A program made the position numbers and the translations under genes. Below are positions 24,476-32,990 of a stretch of DNA of 64,000 nucleotides, piece by piece. The notes under the pieces were generated by a model. It made no database searches. It had not been told where the DNA came from and saw only the letters and a program-made list of their open reading frames with translations. The stretch lies in NCBI RefSeq assembly GCF_965284335.1, contig NZ_OZ260076.1. One strand, given 5' to 3'. Source of the stretch: Tabrizicola_A sp965284335 (GTDB lineage: Bacteria; Pseudomonadota; Alphaproteobacteria; Rhodobacterales; Rhodobacteraceae). How positions within the stretch are numbered: the first letter of the stretch is position 1; the number at the start of each line of letters is the position of its first letter.

Positions 24476-25354
24476 CTATTCGCCGCCACCCAAGGCGTGG
24501 ACATAGGTGGTCACAGCCCGCACCTCATCTTCTGACAGACGCCCAGCCCATGCAGGCATCACACCAAAGCGCGCGCCATAGACCGAGGCCGTCAGCGTCT
24601 CGCGGTCGTTGCCGTAAAGCGAGATCGCATCGTTCAGCGCCGGCGCCCCTTGGGTCCGATCACCCGAGCCGTCTTCCATGTGGCAAGCGGCACAGTTGTC
24701 GGCAAAGACGGTCGCCCCGGCGCTGGCCAAGGTGGCGTCATGTTCCTGACCCGACATTTGCAGAACGTATTCGACAACTTCACCAATCTGCGCCTCTTCC
24801 AACAGGCCATCGGCGCCGAATTTTGGCATTTCCGAATAGCGTGCGTCGGGATCGGTGGCGTTGCGGATGCCGTGGTTGATGGTCAGATAGATCTGCTCCA
24901 TGTCACCACCCCAAAGCCAGTCATTGTCGGTCAGGTTGGGGTAACCCTTGCCCTGAACCCCGGCGGCACCAGACCCGTGGCACTGTGCGCACCAGGTTTT
25001 GAACACCGCCGCCCCGGCCTGCGTGGCATACTGGTTCAGCTCGTCATTGGCCGGAATATCGGCCAAGGGAGCTGCCACCAGCTTGGCCTTGATCTCGGCA
25101 TTGGCATCGTCAAAGCGCTTGATCTCGGCGGCCACATCGGCGCGGGTGCTTTGGCCCAGATAACCGCGCGTTGCCTCGGTCAACATGGGCCATGCCGGAT
25201 AGGCGATGGTGTACCAGATGCCCCAGACGATGGTGGCGTAGAACACCCAGACCCACCAGCGCGGCATCGGGTTGTCGTATTCGCGGATACCGTCCCACTC
25301 ATGGCCGGTGGTCGGGATTTCACGCGGCTCTTTTTTCACTTGCTTGGCGCACAT
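24476..25354 (-). CDS. ccoP: cbb3-type cytochrome c oxidase subunit III, diheme CcoP
   Basis: CcoP carries electrons from soluble cytochrome c to CcoO. The 292-residue protein has a cytoplasmic start, a membrane helix (WWVWVFYATIVWGIWYTIAYP, near residues 33-53), then two periplasmic c-type heme domains. Heme-binding motifs are CAQCH (in FKTWCAQCHGSG) and CAACH (in FADNCAACHMEDG), each with a downstream methionine ligand region (e.g. YSEMPKFG and FGVMPAW). Length is normal for the family. It ends the ccoNOQP operon 4 bp after ccoQ. Confidence 0.96.
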   Translation of the reverse strand: MCAKQVKKEPREIPTTGHEWDGIREYDNPMPRWWVWVFYATIVWGIWYTIAYPAWPMLTEATRGYLGQSTRADVAAEIKRFDDANAEIKAKLVAAPLADIPANDELNQYATQAGAAVFKTWCAQCHGSGAAGVQGKGYPNLTDNDWLWGGDMEQIYLTINHGIRNATDPDARYSEMPKFGADGLLEEAQIGEVVEYVLQMSGQEHDATLASAGATVFADNCAACHMEDGSGDRTQGAPALNDAISLYGNDRETLTASVYGARFGVMPAWAGRLSEDEVRAVTTYVHALGGGE

Positions 25355-25357
25355 GAT

Positions 25358-25558
25358 TTACGCCTCCTTCGCGGATTTGGGGTCTTTGTTGGGATCCCCC
25401 GGTTGCTTTTCGTTGCGGAAGATCGAATTGGCGATGTCACGATGCACCGCATTCGACCCCGGACGCAGCGCCCAAAGGACAACACCCAGGAAGATCAGCG
25501 TCAGCGCCAAAAGCGCCCAGCTGTCAGCCAACTGACGCAAAAACGTGTAGGTTTCCAT
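25358..25558 (-). CDS. ccoQ: cbb3-type cytochrome oxidase subunit IV, CcoQ
   Basis: CcoQ is a short single-helix protein that stabilises the cbb3 complex and, in Rhodobacter, affects oxygen signalling through CcoQ-linked pathways. The 66-residue product METYTFLRQLADSWALLAL continues with a helix (LTLIFLGVVLWALRP), an AVHRDIANSIFRNE segment and a charged tail rich in lysine and aspartate. The position between ccoO and ccoP is diagnostic. Confidence 0.93.
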   Translation of the reverse strand: METYTFLRQLADSWALLALTLIFLGVVLWALRPGSNAVHRDIANSIFRNEKQPGDPNKDPKSAKEA

Positions 25559-25570
25559 TGGCTTACCCCC

Positions 25571-26317
25571 TTACCGCGACGGATCTGGAATGAAGGTGGT
25601 AAAGTCCACCATCGTGCCCAGCACTTGCAGATAGGCGATGATCGCATCCATCTCGGTCAACTCAGGCTGTCCGTCAAAGTTTGACACATTGACGTCCAGA
25701 TGCCCGAAGGCGGCCGAACCATAGCGCTCTTGCAAGCCCGAGGTATCTGCGTTCGGGTCGGCCTGCGCGGCAAAATCTGCGCGGGCGTTTTCGATCATTT
25801 CCTCGGTATAAGGCACGCCAACAAGGGCATTGGTGCGCATCTTTTGGGCGATGAGCTCGCCATCAAGAACGTTATTCATCATGAAGGCGTATTTCGGCAT
25901 CACCGATTCCGGCACCACCGACTGCGGGTCGATCATGTGATCGACATGCCAGCTGTCGGAATAGCGGCCACCAACGCGGGCCAGATCCGGCCCGGTGCGT
26001 TTGGAGCCCCACTGGAACGGATGGTCATACATCGATTCCGCCGCCAGCGAGTAGTGGCCATAGCGCTCCACCTCATCGCGCATCGGGCGGATCATCTGGC
26101 TGTGGCAGCCATAGCAACCCTCGCGGATATAGATGCTGCGCCCTTCCAGCTCCAAGGGCGTATAGGGGCGCACCCCTTCGACCTTTTCGATGGTGTTTTC
26201 CAGATAGAACAGCGGCACGATCTGCACCAAACCGCCGATGGTCACCACCAGAAACGACAGCACCAACAACAACGTGGCATGAGTTTCGATGATTTTGTGT
26301 TTGTCTAGCAAAGCCAT
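25571..26317 (-). CDS. ccoO: cbb3-type cytochrome c oxidase subunit II, monoheme CcoO
   Basis: CcoO is the membrane-anchored monoheme cytochrome c subunit. The 248-residue protein has one N-terminal helix (ATLLLVLSFLVVTIGGLVQIVPL) and a periplasmic domain with the heme motif CYGCH in REGCYGCHSQMIRPMRDEVERYG. The methionine-ligand segment is PESVMPKYAFMMNN. Directly downstream of ccoN with a 15-bp gap, and 12 bp ahead of ccoQ. Confidence 0.96.
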   Translation of the reverse strand: MALLDKHKIIETHATLLLVLSFLVVTIGGLVQIVPLFYLENTIEKVEGVRPYTPLELEGRSIYIREGCYGCHSQMIRPMRDEVERYGHYSLAAESMYDHPFQWGSKRTGPDLARVGGRYSDSWHVDHMIDPQSVVPESVMPKYAFMMNNVLDGELIAQKMRTNALVGVPYTEEMIENARADFAAQADPNADTSGLQERYGSAAFGHLDVNVSNFDGQPELTEMDAIIAYLQVLGTMVDFTTFIPDPSR

Positions 26318-26332
26318 GTTTGATCCCTCCCC

Positions 26333-27940
26333 TTATTCAGCCGGCACAAAGTTGCCAGCGTTGACAGGGGCTTTTGCGGGCTGAGCGCGAACGGTCATCC
26401 ACAGGTTATAAGCCATGATCAGCGCACCAGCGAGGAACATCGTCCCACCCAAGCCACGGACCACATACATCGGGAACTTCGCGGCCACCGTGTCTGCAAA
26501 AGCGTTCACGAGGAAACCGTTGGCGTCCACTTCACGCCACATCAGGCCTTCCATGATCCCGGTGACCCACATCGAAGAGGCGTACAAAACGATCCCGATG
26601 GTGGCGAGCCAGAAGTGCCAGCTAACCAGTTTCAGGCTGTAAAGCCCGTCGCGGTTCCACAGGCGCGGCGTCAGGAAGTAAAGCGCGCCGAAGGTGATCA
26701 TGCCGTTCCAGCCCAAAGCACCGGAATGAACGTGACCGATGGTCCAGTCGGTGTAATGCGACAGGCTGTTAACGGCCTTGATCGACATCATCGGACCTTC
26801 AAAGGTCGACATGCCGTAAAAGCCGATCGACACCACCATCATACGGATGATCGGATCGGTGCGCAGCTTGTCCCATGCGCCCGACAGCGTCATCAGGCCG
26901 TTGATCATGCCACCCCAAGACGGCATCCACAGGATGATCGAGAACACCATGCCAAGGGTCGAGGCCCAATCCGGCAGGGCGGTATAGTGCAAATGGTGCG
27001 GACCCGCCCAGATATAAAGGAAGATCAGCGCCCAGAAGTGGATGATCGACAGCTTATAGCTGAAGACCGGACGTTCGGCCTGCTTGGGCACAAAGTAATA
27101 CATCATGCCAAGGAAACCGGCGGTCAGGAAGAAGCCCACCGCGTTGTGGCCATACCACCACTGGATCATCGCATCCTGCACGCCCGAGGTGACCTGCACC
27201 GATTCAGACGAGAACATCGAGATCGGAATGGCCATGTTGTTCACCACATGCAGCATCGCGATGGTCACGATGAAGGCGAGGTAGAACCAGTTGGCCACAT
27301 AGATGTGAGGCTCTTTGCGCTTGATCAGGGTGCCCATGAAGACCGCAAGGAAGGCCAGCCAGACCACCACGATCCACCAGTCGATATACCAAACCGTTTC
27401 GGCATATTCCTTGGACTGCGTGCCACCCAAGATATACGAGGTCGCCGCCAGCACGATCATCAGCTGCCAGCCCCAGAAGACGAACCATGCAAGGTTGCCG
27501 CCCCAAAGACGCGCGGCCGTGGTGCGCTGCACCACATAAAACGCCGACATGATCAAAGCGTTGCCACCAAAGGCGAAAATCACCGCGCTGGTGTGCAGCG
27601 GACGCAACCGGCCAAAGTTCAGAATACCTTCGGTCACATGACCGAGATTGAGCGCCGGAAAGGCCAATTGAAAGGCGATCACCACGCCAACGAGGAAGCC
27701 GACCACACCCCAAAAGGTTGTGGCGATAACCCCGGCGCGCACGACACCGTCCAGATATTCGGTTTCAGGATGAAATACCGGATCGCCTGCACGACGCAAC
27801 TGCCACACGAATGTAGCGGCGGCTGCCAGCATGACGACCAAGGCATTCACCATATAAGGCAGGTCGTGTGCATAGCTGGCTGCAATCGCGGCACAGACCG
27901 CAATCAACGCCAACACGACCAGTTTAACGTAATCCCACAT
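26333..27940 (-). CDS. ccoN: cbb3-type cytochrome c oxidase subunit I, CcoN
   Basis: CcoN is the catalytic heme b/heme b3-CuB subunit that reduces oxygen at low oxygen tension. The 535-residue protein has 12 or more membrane segments. Histidine-containing metal-site stretches are visible: the NFGRLRPLHTSAVIFAFGG region, WWYGHNAVGFFLTAGFLGMMYYFVP (crosslinking and CuB histidine region), IWAGPHHLHYTALP, and DWTIGHVHSGALGWNGM. These are all invariant for cbb3 oxidases. First gene of the ccoNOQP operon; an FnrL box lies about 110 bp upstream of its start. Confidence 0.97.
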   Translation of the reverse strand: MWDYVKLVVLALIAVCAAIAASYAHDLPYMVNALVVMLAAAATFVWQLRRAGDPVFHPETEYLDGVVRAGVIATTFWGVVGFLVGVVIAFQLAFPALNLGHVTEGILNFGRLRPLHTSAVIFAFGGNALIMSAFYVVQRTTAARLWGGNLAWFVFWGWQLMIVLAATSYILGGTQSKEYAETVWYIDWWIVVVWLAFLAVFMGTLIKRKEPHIYVANWFYLAFIVTIAMLHVVNNMAIPISMFSSESVQVTSGVQDAMIQWWYGHNAVGFFLTAGFLGMMYYFVPKQAERPVFSYKLSIIHFWALIFLYIWAGPHHLHYTALPDWASTLGMVFSIILWMPSWGGMINGLMTLSGAWDKLRTDPIIRMMVVSIGFYGMSTFEGPMMSIKAVNSLSHYTDWTIGHVHSGALGWNGMITFGALYFLTPRLWNRDGLYSLKLVSWHFWLATIGIVLYASSMWVTGIMEGLMWREVDANGFLVNAFADTVAAKFPMYVVRGLGGTMFLAGALIMAYNLWMTVRAQPAKAPVNAGNFVPAE

Positions 27941-28047
27941 GTTGCGTCCCTTCGTCCTTGTCCTGATCCTTGCCTGAATAATGAATCAGGTCTGGCCAGA
28001 AGCTTTCTCGACTGCCCCGCTTTTCGCAGGTGCGGCGCAGCAAAGCC

Positions 28048-28061
28048 TTGATCCATGTCAA
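28048..28061 (-). promoter_or_regulatory. FnrL-type box upstream of ccoN
   Basis: TTGATCCATGTCAA has a perfect left arm and a GTCAA right arm. It lies between ccoN and the divergent stress-protein gene, with its centre about 114 bp before the ccoN ATG. It would fit activation of ccoNOQP with a leader near 70 nt. This arrangement matches that known for Rhodobacter cco promoters. Confidence 0.72.
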
Positions 28062-28079
28062 GAGAAGTCATCCGTCTCG

Positions 28080-28093
28080 TTGATCGAGGTCAA
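28080..28093 (+). promoter_or_regulatory. FnrL-type box upstream of universal stress protein gene
   Basis: TTGATCGAGGTCAA, the same architecture as the ccoN box, lies 18 bp further from ccoN. Its centre is about 71 bp before the stress-protein start, consistent with a class II FNR promoter for that gene. Two adjacent, face-separated boxes suggest one for each divergent promoter. Confidence 0.7.
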
Positions 28094-28157
28094 GGCGACG
28101 CTTGGTCGCCTGTGACAGGGTGTCACGATATTCGGGAAAGCCCAAGGAGGATCGACC

Positions 28158-29006
28158 ATGTCGTATAAATCCATTTTGACAGTGTTGACACGCGCGGCGG
28201 ATGCCCAGCTTGCGGTCGGGTCTGCGGCCCGGCTGGCACAGACGTTGGATGCCCATCTGGACGTGCTGGTTTTGGGTGTTGATCGCACGCAGGTAGGCTA
28301 TGCCTATATCGGATCTGGCGCGGTGATGATGCAGATCGCGCTTGACCGTGCCGAGGCCGAGGCCCGCGAAACCGAAGCTGCGGTCAAGGCCGAATTGGCC
28401 AAGCGTCCGCCAGGCCTGCGCGCCTCGGTCGAGGCTGCGGTGACACAGCTTGGCGCACTAAGTGACATTGTCGCCCAACGCGCCCGCTTTGCCGATCTGG
28501 TCGTGCTTGCGCGCCCCTATGGCGAGGGCAAGGGTGCCGAAAGCGAAGCGGTGATCGAGGCGGCCATGTTTGAGGGCAAGGCCCCCGTTCTGGTGCTTCC
28601 AGAGGCGGGTTTGGGCGAGGCGGTGCTGCCCAAGCGTGTGGTTGTCGCCTGGAACCAAAGCGCCGAGGCCATGACCGCCACTCGCATGGCCTTGCCAATG
28701 CTGAAACTGGCCGAAACGGTGGATATCACCGTCGTCGATCCTCCGCAGCATGGGGCAGAACGGTCGGATCCGGGTGGCATGCTGTGTCAGATGCTGGTGC
28801 GCCATGGCGTGCATGCCGAGGTGTCGGTGCTGGCGCGCAGCCTGCCGCGGGTCAGTGATGTGCTGGCGCGCCATGTGATGGACCAAAACGCCGATATGAT
28901 GGTGATGGGGGCCTATGGCCATTCGCGTTTCCGCGAGGCGATCTTGGGCGGCGCCACCCGCAACATGCTGGAAAAGGCCGAAATTCCGGTCTTGATGGCG
29001 CGCTAA
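28158..29006 (+). CDS. Universal stress protein (tandem UspA domains)
   Basis: The 282-residue protein contains two UspA-like domains in tandem. The first begins YKSILTVLTRAADAQLAVGSAARLAQTLDAHLDVLVLG. The second begins near residue 155 (KRVVVAWNQSAEAMTATRMALPML) and ends in the nucleotide-binding GAYGHSRFREAILGGATRNML, the G-x2-G-x9-G-S/T-type signature of ATP-binding Usps. AAGGAGGATCGACC is a good ribosome-binding site before ATG 28158. An FnrL-type box upstream suggests induction with the cbb3 oxidase at low oxygen, as seen for comparable genes beside ccoN in Rhodobacter relatives. Confidence 0.93.
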   Translation: MSYKSILTVLTRAADAQLAVGSAARLAQTLDAHLDVLVLGVDRTQVGYAYIGSGAVMMQIALDRAEAEARETEAAVKAELAKRPPGLRASVEAAVTQLGALSDIVAQRARFADLVVLARPYGEGKGAESEAVIEAAMFEGKAPVLVLPEAGLGEAVLPKRVVVAWNQSAEAMTATRMALPMLKLAETVDITVVDPPQHGAERSDPGGMLCQMLVRHGVHAEVSVLARSLPRVSDVLARHVMDQNADMMVMGAYGHSRFREAILGGATRNMLEKAEIPVLMAR

Positions 29007-29019
29007 AGGCACCTTCATC

Positions 29020-29060
29020 GTCGTCCTTCGGACGCTCTTCAGGGCAGTCCGAGGGACGAC
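29020..29060 (+). repeat. Long inverted repeat after stress-protein gene
   Basis: GTCGTCCTTCGGAC (29020-29033) pairs with GTCCGAGGGACGAC (29047-29060) over 14 bp with one G-T pair and a 13-nt loop. It stands between the convergent stress-protein and subtilase genes. There is no T-tract, so it is a bidirectional 3'-end hairpin or a dispersed palindromic repeat rather than a plain terminator. Confidence 0.55.
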
Positions 29061-29090
29061 AGACTGGCTAGTGGGCCTGTGATGCTGGCC

Positions 29091-31268
29091 TTAGAAAATC
29101 GTGATGTCGTCGGCTAAGGAGGTCAGATTTCTGACGCCTTGCAGGGTCAGCACCATTGTGTCTCCGAAATCCAGCACAACCCCGTTGTTTACCACCTCGC
29201 CAAAGGTGGACAAAACCCGAGACACGGTCATCCCGCCCCCCCAGATGGCATCATCCAGACGCAGCGTATCGGCATTATCAGTCCAGTCCGTAATCCGATC
29301 GCGCCCAAAATTTCGACCAAAGACAAAGACATCACTGCCGCGCCCGCCGGACAGGCTGTCATTGGCCGCACCGCCAGTCAGCGTGTCATTTCCAGCCTCG
29401 CCGAACAGCCGATCTGCCCCTGACCCGCCCGAGATGCGGTCATTGCCACGGCCGCCATAAATGACATTGGCCTTGGCATTCCCAACGATCTTATCCGCCC
29501 CGTCACCCGCTTGCAGACGTTCGAAATCGGCTTGCCCCCTCGCCAGCCGAGCCATGAACTCGCCCCCAATCCGAATGGCACCACCTGCGGCCATATTGAC
29601 CGACAGATTGCCACTGACAGCGGCAAAGTTCAGCCAATCTACCCCACCGTTGGTGTCATCAATCACCCGACGCCCGGCTTGCAGATTGCGCAGCATCGCG
29701 AAGTCATCGGTAAAGGTGTAAACATCATTGACCGAATTGGCCGAGCCGTAAAAATCCAGCCGCGCATCTGTGATGATGCCCGTATCACCACTGGCACGGT
29801 CATGAACCATGACACGCCATGTGCCAAGCGAACTCATCCCGCGGAAGGCTTCGGCAGCAAAGGTCCATTCCAAACCGAAATCAAACAGGCTTGCACCAAA
29901 GTCGTCCAATGGATCTGGCGTCGCACCTTCGCGGTTGAACAGGGTGATCTGCTGGCCGGTTGGGCTGCGCAGGAAGATGACCAGATCGCGGGCATAGCTG
30001 TGCGTGATATCCAGCGTAACATGGATAGAGTCGATCTGAATATCTTGCGTGACGCGAAAGGCGATCTGCGCCTCGGCCGTGCTATTTCTGCCGTCGGAAT
30101 CACGGATTGCCACATTGGCCCCAGAATAGTTTTGCCGCAGATGCACCTCATTGGCAGATGTGTCGGCCGGCCCAGCCAGGCGCGACCAAACTTCGGCCAT
30201 CCGAACGGCCGCATAGGCATCGACCATGCCAAAGCCATAGGAGAGATGGTAAATCGAGCCTCCACCATTCCACTGGTTGCCGCCCATGGTTTGCCAAGTG
30301 CCTTCTTCGGCCCCCCTTGCGCTGCCGCCTACTGCGCTGCCGGTATGGCTGGCGGACAGGGTCAGAATGCTGTGCACATCGCGCCAACCAAGCCGGGCAT
30401 TGGCATCCAGCATCAGCGCGACCACGCCCGACACCACGGGTGTGGCCGCCGATGTGCCGCTGAAGGTTGAGGTGTAATCCGTTTGCGCCAGCGAATCCCC
30501 GTCATTGCTGCCACTGCGGTTATAGCCGCGCTCACCCATCAGATCGGTCGTCACCGCAGCCGCCGGGGCCGTCAGCAAGATCGACGAACCATAGTTCGAA
30601 TAATCGGCAATAAAGCCATTACGTTCGGTTGCCGACACGGTGATCGTGTGGCGCGAAACATTCGCGCCATCGCCATTGGCATTCATCGATTCGTTGCCAG
30701 CCGCCTTGACGATGATCGTGCCCAAACCATCCCGTCCATTGGCTGAAACCCAAGCAAAATGCGCGGCATCCACTGCCGAGGAGTTCCGAGAAATGTTCAG
30801 GTTCAATTCATAGGCATAACTTGGCGTCGTGCCCCAGCTGTTCGACATGATGTCAAACCGCGCCGCCCAGCGCATCACCGCATCATAAAGCGGTGACGTT
30901 GTCTGCGTCGTCCAATTATAAGCGTTTTGCAGATCATTCAGATAATCCACACCCGTTACGCGCGCCCCATGCGCCACCCCGGAGCCACCGCGCCCATTGT
31001 TGTCAACCGCAGCAATAAGCCCGGCACATGCCGTTCCATGCGCATCGTCGCCAGTTTGCGGAGTGGGCGCATAGGTGATGCCGTTGAACCTAAAATGCCC
31101 ACCCGCGTTGTAATTCGCAGCCAGATCGGCGTGGGTGGTTTCGACCCCATCATCATACACCACCACCGACACGCCTGCGCCGGTGTAGTCATCCCAAACC
31201 TTACGGATGTTGCCGATCATCGGCAGGTGCCATTGTTGGGCAAAAAGCGGATCGGTGGGCGTCGCCAT
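29091..31268 (-). CDS. Secreted subtilisin-like serine protease with P-domain and RTX repeats
   Basis: From ATG 31268 (AAGG ribosome-binding site 7 nt upstream) the protein has 725 residues; the frame extends 28 codons further but those residues are unrelated. The peptidase S8 domain carries the catalytic triad Asp39 (VVVYDDGVETTH), His77 (DDAHGTACAG) and Ser273 (FSGTSAATPVVSG), plus the oxyanion asparagine in VKAAGNES. A kexin-type P/proprotein domain follows (about residues 370-500, with NYSGANVAIRDSDG and WRVMVHDRASGD). The C-terminal RTX block shows GGRGNDRISGG, GADRLFGEAGNDTLTGG and NDSLSGGRGSD nonapeptides. No signal peptide is seen, so type I secretion is expected with calcium binding by the repeats. 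Substrate unknown. Confidence 0.9.
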   Translation of the reverse strand: MATPTDPLFAQQWHLPMIGNIRKVWDDYTGAGVSVVVYDDGVETTHADLAANYNAGGHFRFNGITYAPTPQTGDDAHGTACAGLIAAVDNNGRGGSGVAHGARVTGVDYLNDLQNAYNWTTQTTSPLYDAVMRWAARFDIMSNSWGTTPSYAYELNLNISRNSSAVDAAHFAWVSANGRDGLGTIIVKAAGNESMNANGDGANVSRHTITVSATERNGFIADYSNYGSSILLTAPAAAVTTDLMGERGYNRSGSNDGDSLAQTDYTSTFSGTSAATPVVSGVVALMLDANARLGWRDVHSILTLSASHTGSAVGGSARGAEEGTWQTMGGNQWNGGGSIYHLSYGFGMVDAYAAVRMAEVWSRLAGPADTSANEVHLRQNYSGANVAIRDSDGRNSTAEAQIAFRVTQDIQIDSIHVTLDITHSYARDLVIFLRSPTGQQITLFNREGATPDPLDDFGASLFDFGLEWTFAAEAFRGMSSLGTWRVMVHDRASGDTGIITDARLDFYGSANSVNDVYTFTDDFAMLRNLQAGRRVIDDTNGGVDWLNFAAVSGNLSVNMAAGGAIRIGGEFMARLARGQADFERLQAGDGADKIVGNAKANVIYGGRGNDRISGGSGADRLFGEAGNDTLTGGAANDSLSGGRGSDVFVFGRNFGRDRITDWTDNADTLRLDDAIWGGGMTVSRVLSTFGEVVNNGVVLDFGDTMVLTLQGVRNLTSLADDITIF

Positions 31269-31360
31269 GATATTTGCCTTGAAAAATGAACTGAAAAAAC
31301 TGATTTCTGAACAGCCAAAAACAGGCTGAAAAAGCCTATGTGCGGCGATCATAAACCCAG

Positions 31361-31396
31361 AAAAACAAAGGGCGCAAGGCTTTGGCCCTGCGCCCT
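31361..31396 (-). terminator. Terminator after DUF1013 gene
   Basis: AGGGCGCA (31369-31376) and TGCGCCCT (31389-31396) form a perfect 8-bp stem around GG-containing loop sequence. On the minus strand it is followed by TTTGTTTTT. It ends the DUF1013 transcript 38 bp after that gene and insulates the subtilase promoter. Confidence 0.85.
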
Positions 31397-31434
31397 ATTG
31401 TCCAAAGACTATCACAACCCTGTTGCGCGCGACC

Positions 31435-32187
31435 TTAGCGGCGCAGGTCGTTATCATCCTCGTCGTCGTCATCCTGCGCATCGGGCAGGTTAAAGAAGCT
31501 ATCCGCATCCGAGAAGTCAGCTGCGCTGCGCTTGTCTTCGTCGGCCTCTTCGCCAAACACCTCAAAGCCCGAAGGCACGCGGGCCTCTGGCGTCATGCCC
31601 AAGGATTGTTCGGTCGACACCAGTTTGCGCCGCTCGTCATCGGTCATCACCGAACCTTCGGCGGCCTTCTTGCGGGCCGCAGCCTGCACAGCGGTGTCCA
31701 ATTCGGACTGTTTGCACAGCCCCAAAGCCACCGGATCGATGGGCTGGATGTTGTTGATGTTCCAATGCGTGCGTTCGCGAATGGCCTGAATCGTGGGCTT
31801 GGTGGTGCCCACCAGTTTTCCCACGGCGCCATCGGAAAGCTCGGGGTGGAACTTGACCAGCCACAGAATCGCCGCCGGGCGATCTTGCCGCTTTGACAAA
31901 GGCGTATAGCGCGGGCCACGGCGCTTTTCTTCGCCCACGGCACTGGCATTGAACTTCAGCTTCAACTTGTGCAGCGGGTCTTTCTCGCCGCGCTCGATCT
32001 CGATCGCGTCAAGCTGGTTGTTGGCCACCGGGTCAAAACCCTTTACGCCAGCCGCCACATCGCCATCGGCAATGCCTTGCACTTCCAACTCGTGCAGACC
32101 GCAGAAGTCTGCGACCTGACGAAAGGTCAGCGTGGTGTTGTCCACCAGCCAAACCGCCGTGGCCTTGGCCATCAAAGGTTTCGACAT
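31435..32187 (-). CDS. trcR: DUF1013 transcription factor TrcR
   Basis: This 250-residue protein starts MSKPLMAKATAVWLVDNTTLTFRQVADFCGLHELEVQGIADGD, the DUF1013 N-terminus with an apparent helix-turn-helix. A second DNA-binding-like segment is KFHPELSDGAVGKLVGTTKPTIQAIRERTHWN. The C-terminal tail is very acidic (repeated aspartates, DDEDDND). In Caulobacter the DUF1013 protein TrcR travels with RNA polymerase and controls cell-cycle genes; family identity here is clear, that role is transferred by homology. The gene stands alone between the subtilase and the RNase T2 with its own terminator. Confidence 0.88.
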   Translation of the reverse strand: MSKPLMAKATAVWLVDNTTLTFRQVADFCGLHELEVQGIADGDVAAGVKGFDPVANNQLDAIEIERGEKDPLHKLKLKFNASAVGEEKRRGPRYTPLSKRQDRPAAILWLVKFHPELSDGAVGKLVGTTKPTIQAIRERTHWNINNIQPIDPVALGLCKQSELDTAVQAAARKKAAEGSVMTDDERRKLVSTEQSLGMTPEARVPSGFEVFGEEADEDKRSAADFSDADSFFNLPDAQDDDDEDDNDLRR

Positions 32188-32339
32188 CGGTCCATCCTCT
32201 TCGCTTGTGCCCGCAATCGCTGGGGCTTTACAAATCTTTCCCGCGCCGGGAAAACGGCTGCGGCCATGGCCGCGATCTTCTCGTTTTCGGGAAAGTCAGC
32301 TTGGCATATAGGCGGTTTTTGGGTGAAGGAAAAGCGAAA

Positions 32340-32990
32340 ATGCGTAACCTTGTCACAGCACTCGCGATCAGCTTTTTGTTATGTCTCTCCACCTCACCCA
32401 GCCAGGCCGATGGCGAGGCAGCGGGCGATTTCGATTACTATGTGCTGGCGCTGTCATGGTCGGCCAATTGGTGTGCCCGCGAAGGCGATGACCGCGACGA
32501 TCCGCAATGTGATGCTGGGCAGGGGATCACTTGGGTCGTGCATGGGCTTTGGCCGCAGTATGAACGCGGCTGGCCTGCCTTTTGCCGCACGGCCGAGCGC
32601 GACCCTTCGCGCGGAGAAACGGCCGCCATGGCAGATGTGTTCGGCGGGGCGGGATCTGCGTTCTACCAGTGGAAAAAACATGGCCGTTGTTCGGGCCTGT
32701 CCGCGCGGGACTATTACCGCACCGCCCGCGCAGCGTTCAAAAGCATCACCCTGCCCGCGATCTTTGCCGGGCTTGACCAAGATGTGAGGCTGCCAGCCCT
32801 TGTGGTGGAGGAGGCGTTTCTTGAGGTCAACCCGGGCCTTGCCCGCGACGAAATCACCATCACCTGTGCCGATGGGATGATCCAAGAGGCGCGGATCTGC
32901 CTGACCAAGGAATTGGAGCCGCGCCGCTGTGGCGACGATGTGATCCGCGACTGCCGGATGCGGGATGCGCTGATGGAGGCGGTGCGCTAA
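32340..32990 (+). CDS. Ribonuclease T2-family protein, periplasmic
   Basis: The 216-residue product starts MRNLVTALAISFLLCLSTSPSQA, a signal peptide with likely cleavage after SQA or shortly beyond. Active-site CAS I is GITWVVHGLWPQYERGWP and CAS II is FYQWKKHGRCSGLSARDYY, giving both catalytic histidines plus the glutamate-equivalent region. Paired cysteines suit periplasmic disulfides. RNase T2 enzymes cleave RNA to 3'-phosphate ends and scavenge exogenous RNA. GAAGGAAAAGCG before ATG 32340 supports the start; the longer frame to 32205 would destroy the signal peptide. The 3' end overlaps the next minus-strand gene by 4 bp. Confidence 0.92.
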   Translation: MRNLVTALAISFLLCLSTSPSQADGEAAGDFDYYVLALSWSANWCAREGDDRDDPQCDAGQGITWVVHGLWPQYERGWPAFCRTAERDPSRGETAAMADVFGGAGSAFYQWKKHGRCSGLSARDYYRTARAAFKSITLPAIFAGLDQDVRLPALVVEEAFLEVNPGLARDEITITCADGMIQEARICLTKELEPRRCGDDVIRDCRMRDALMEAVR

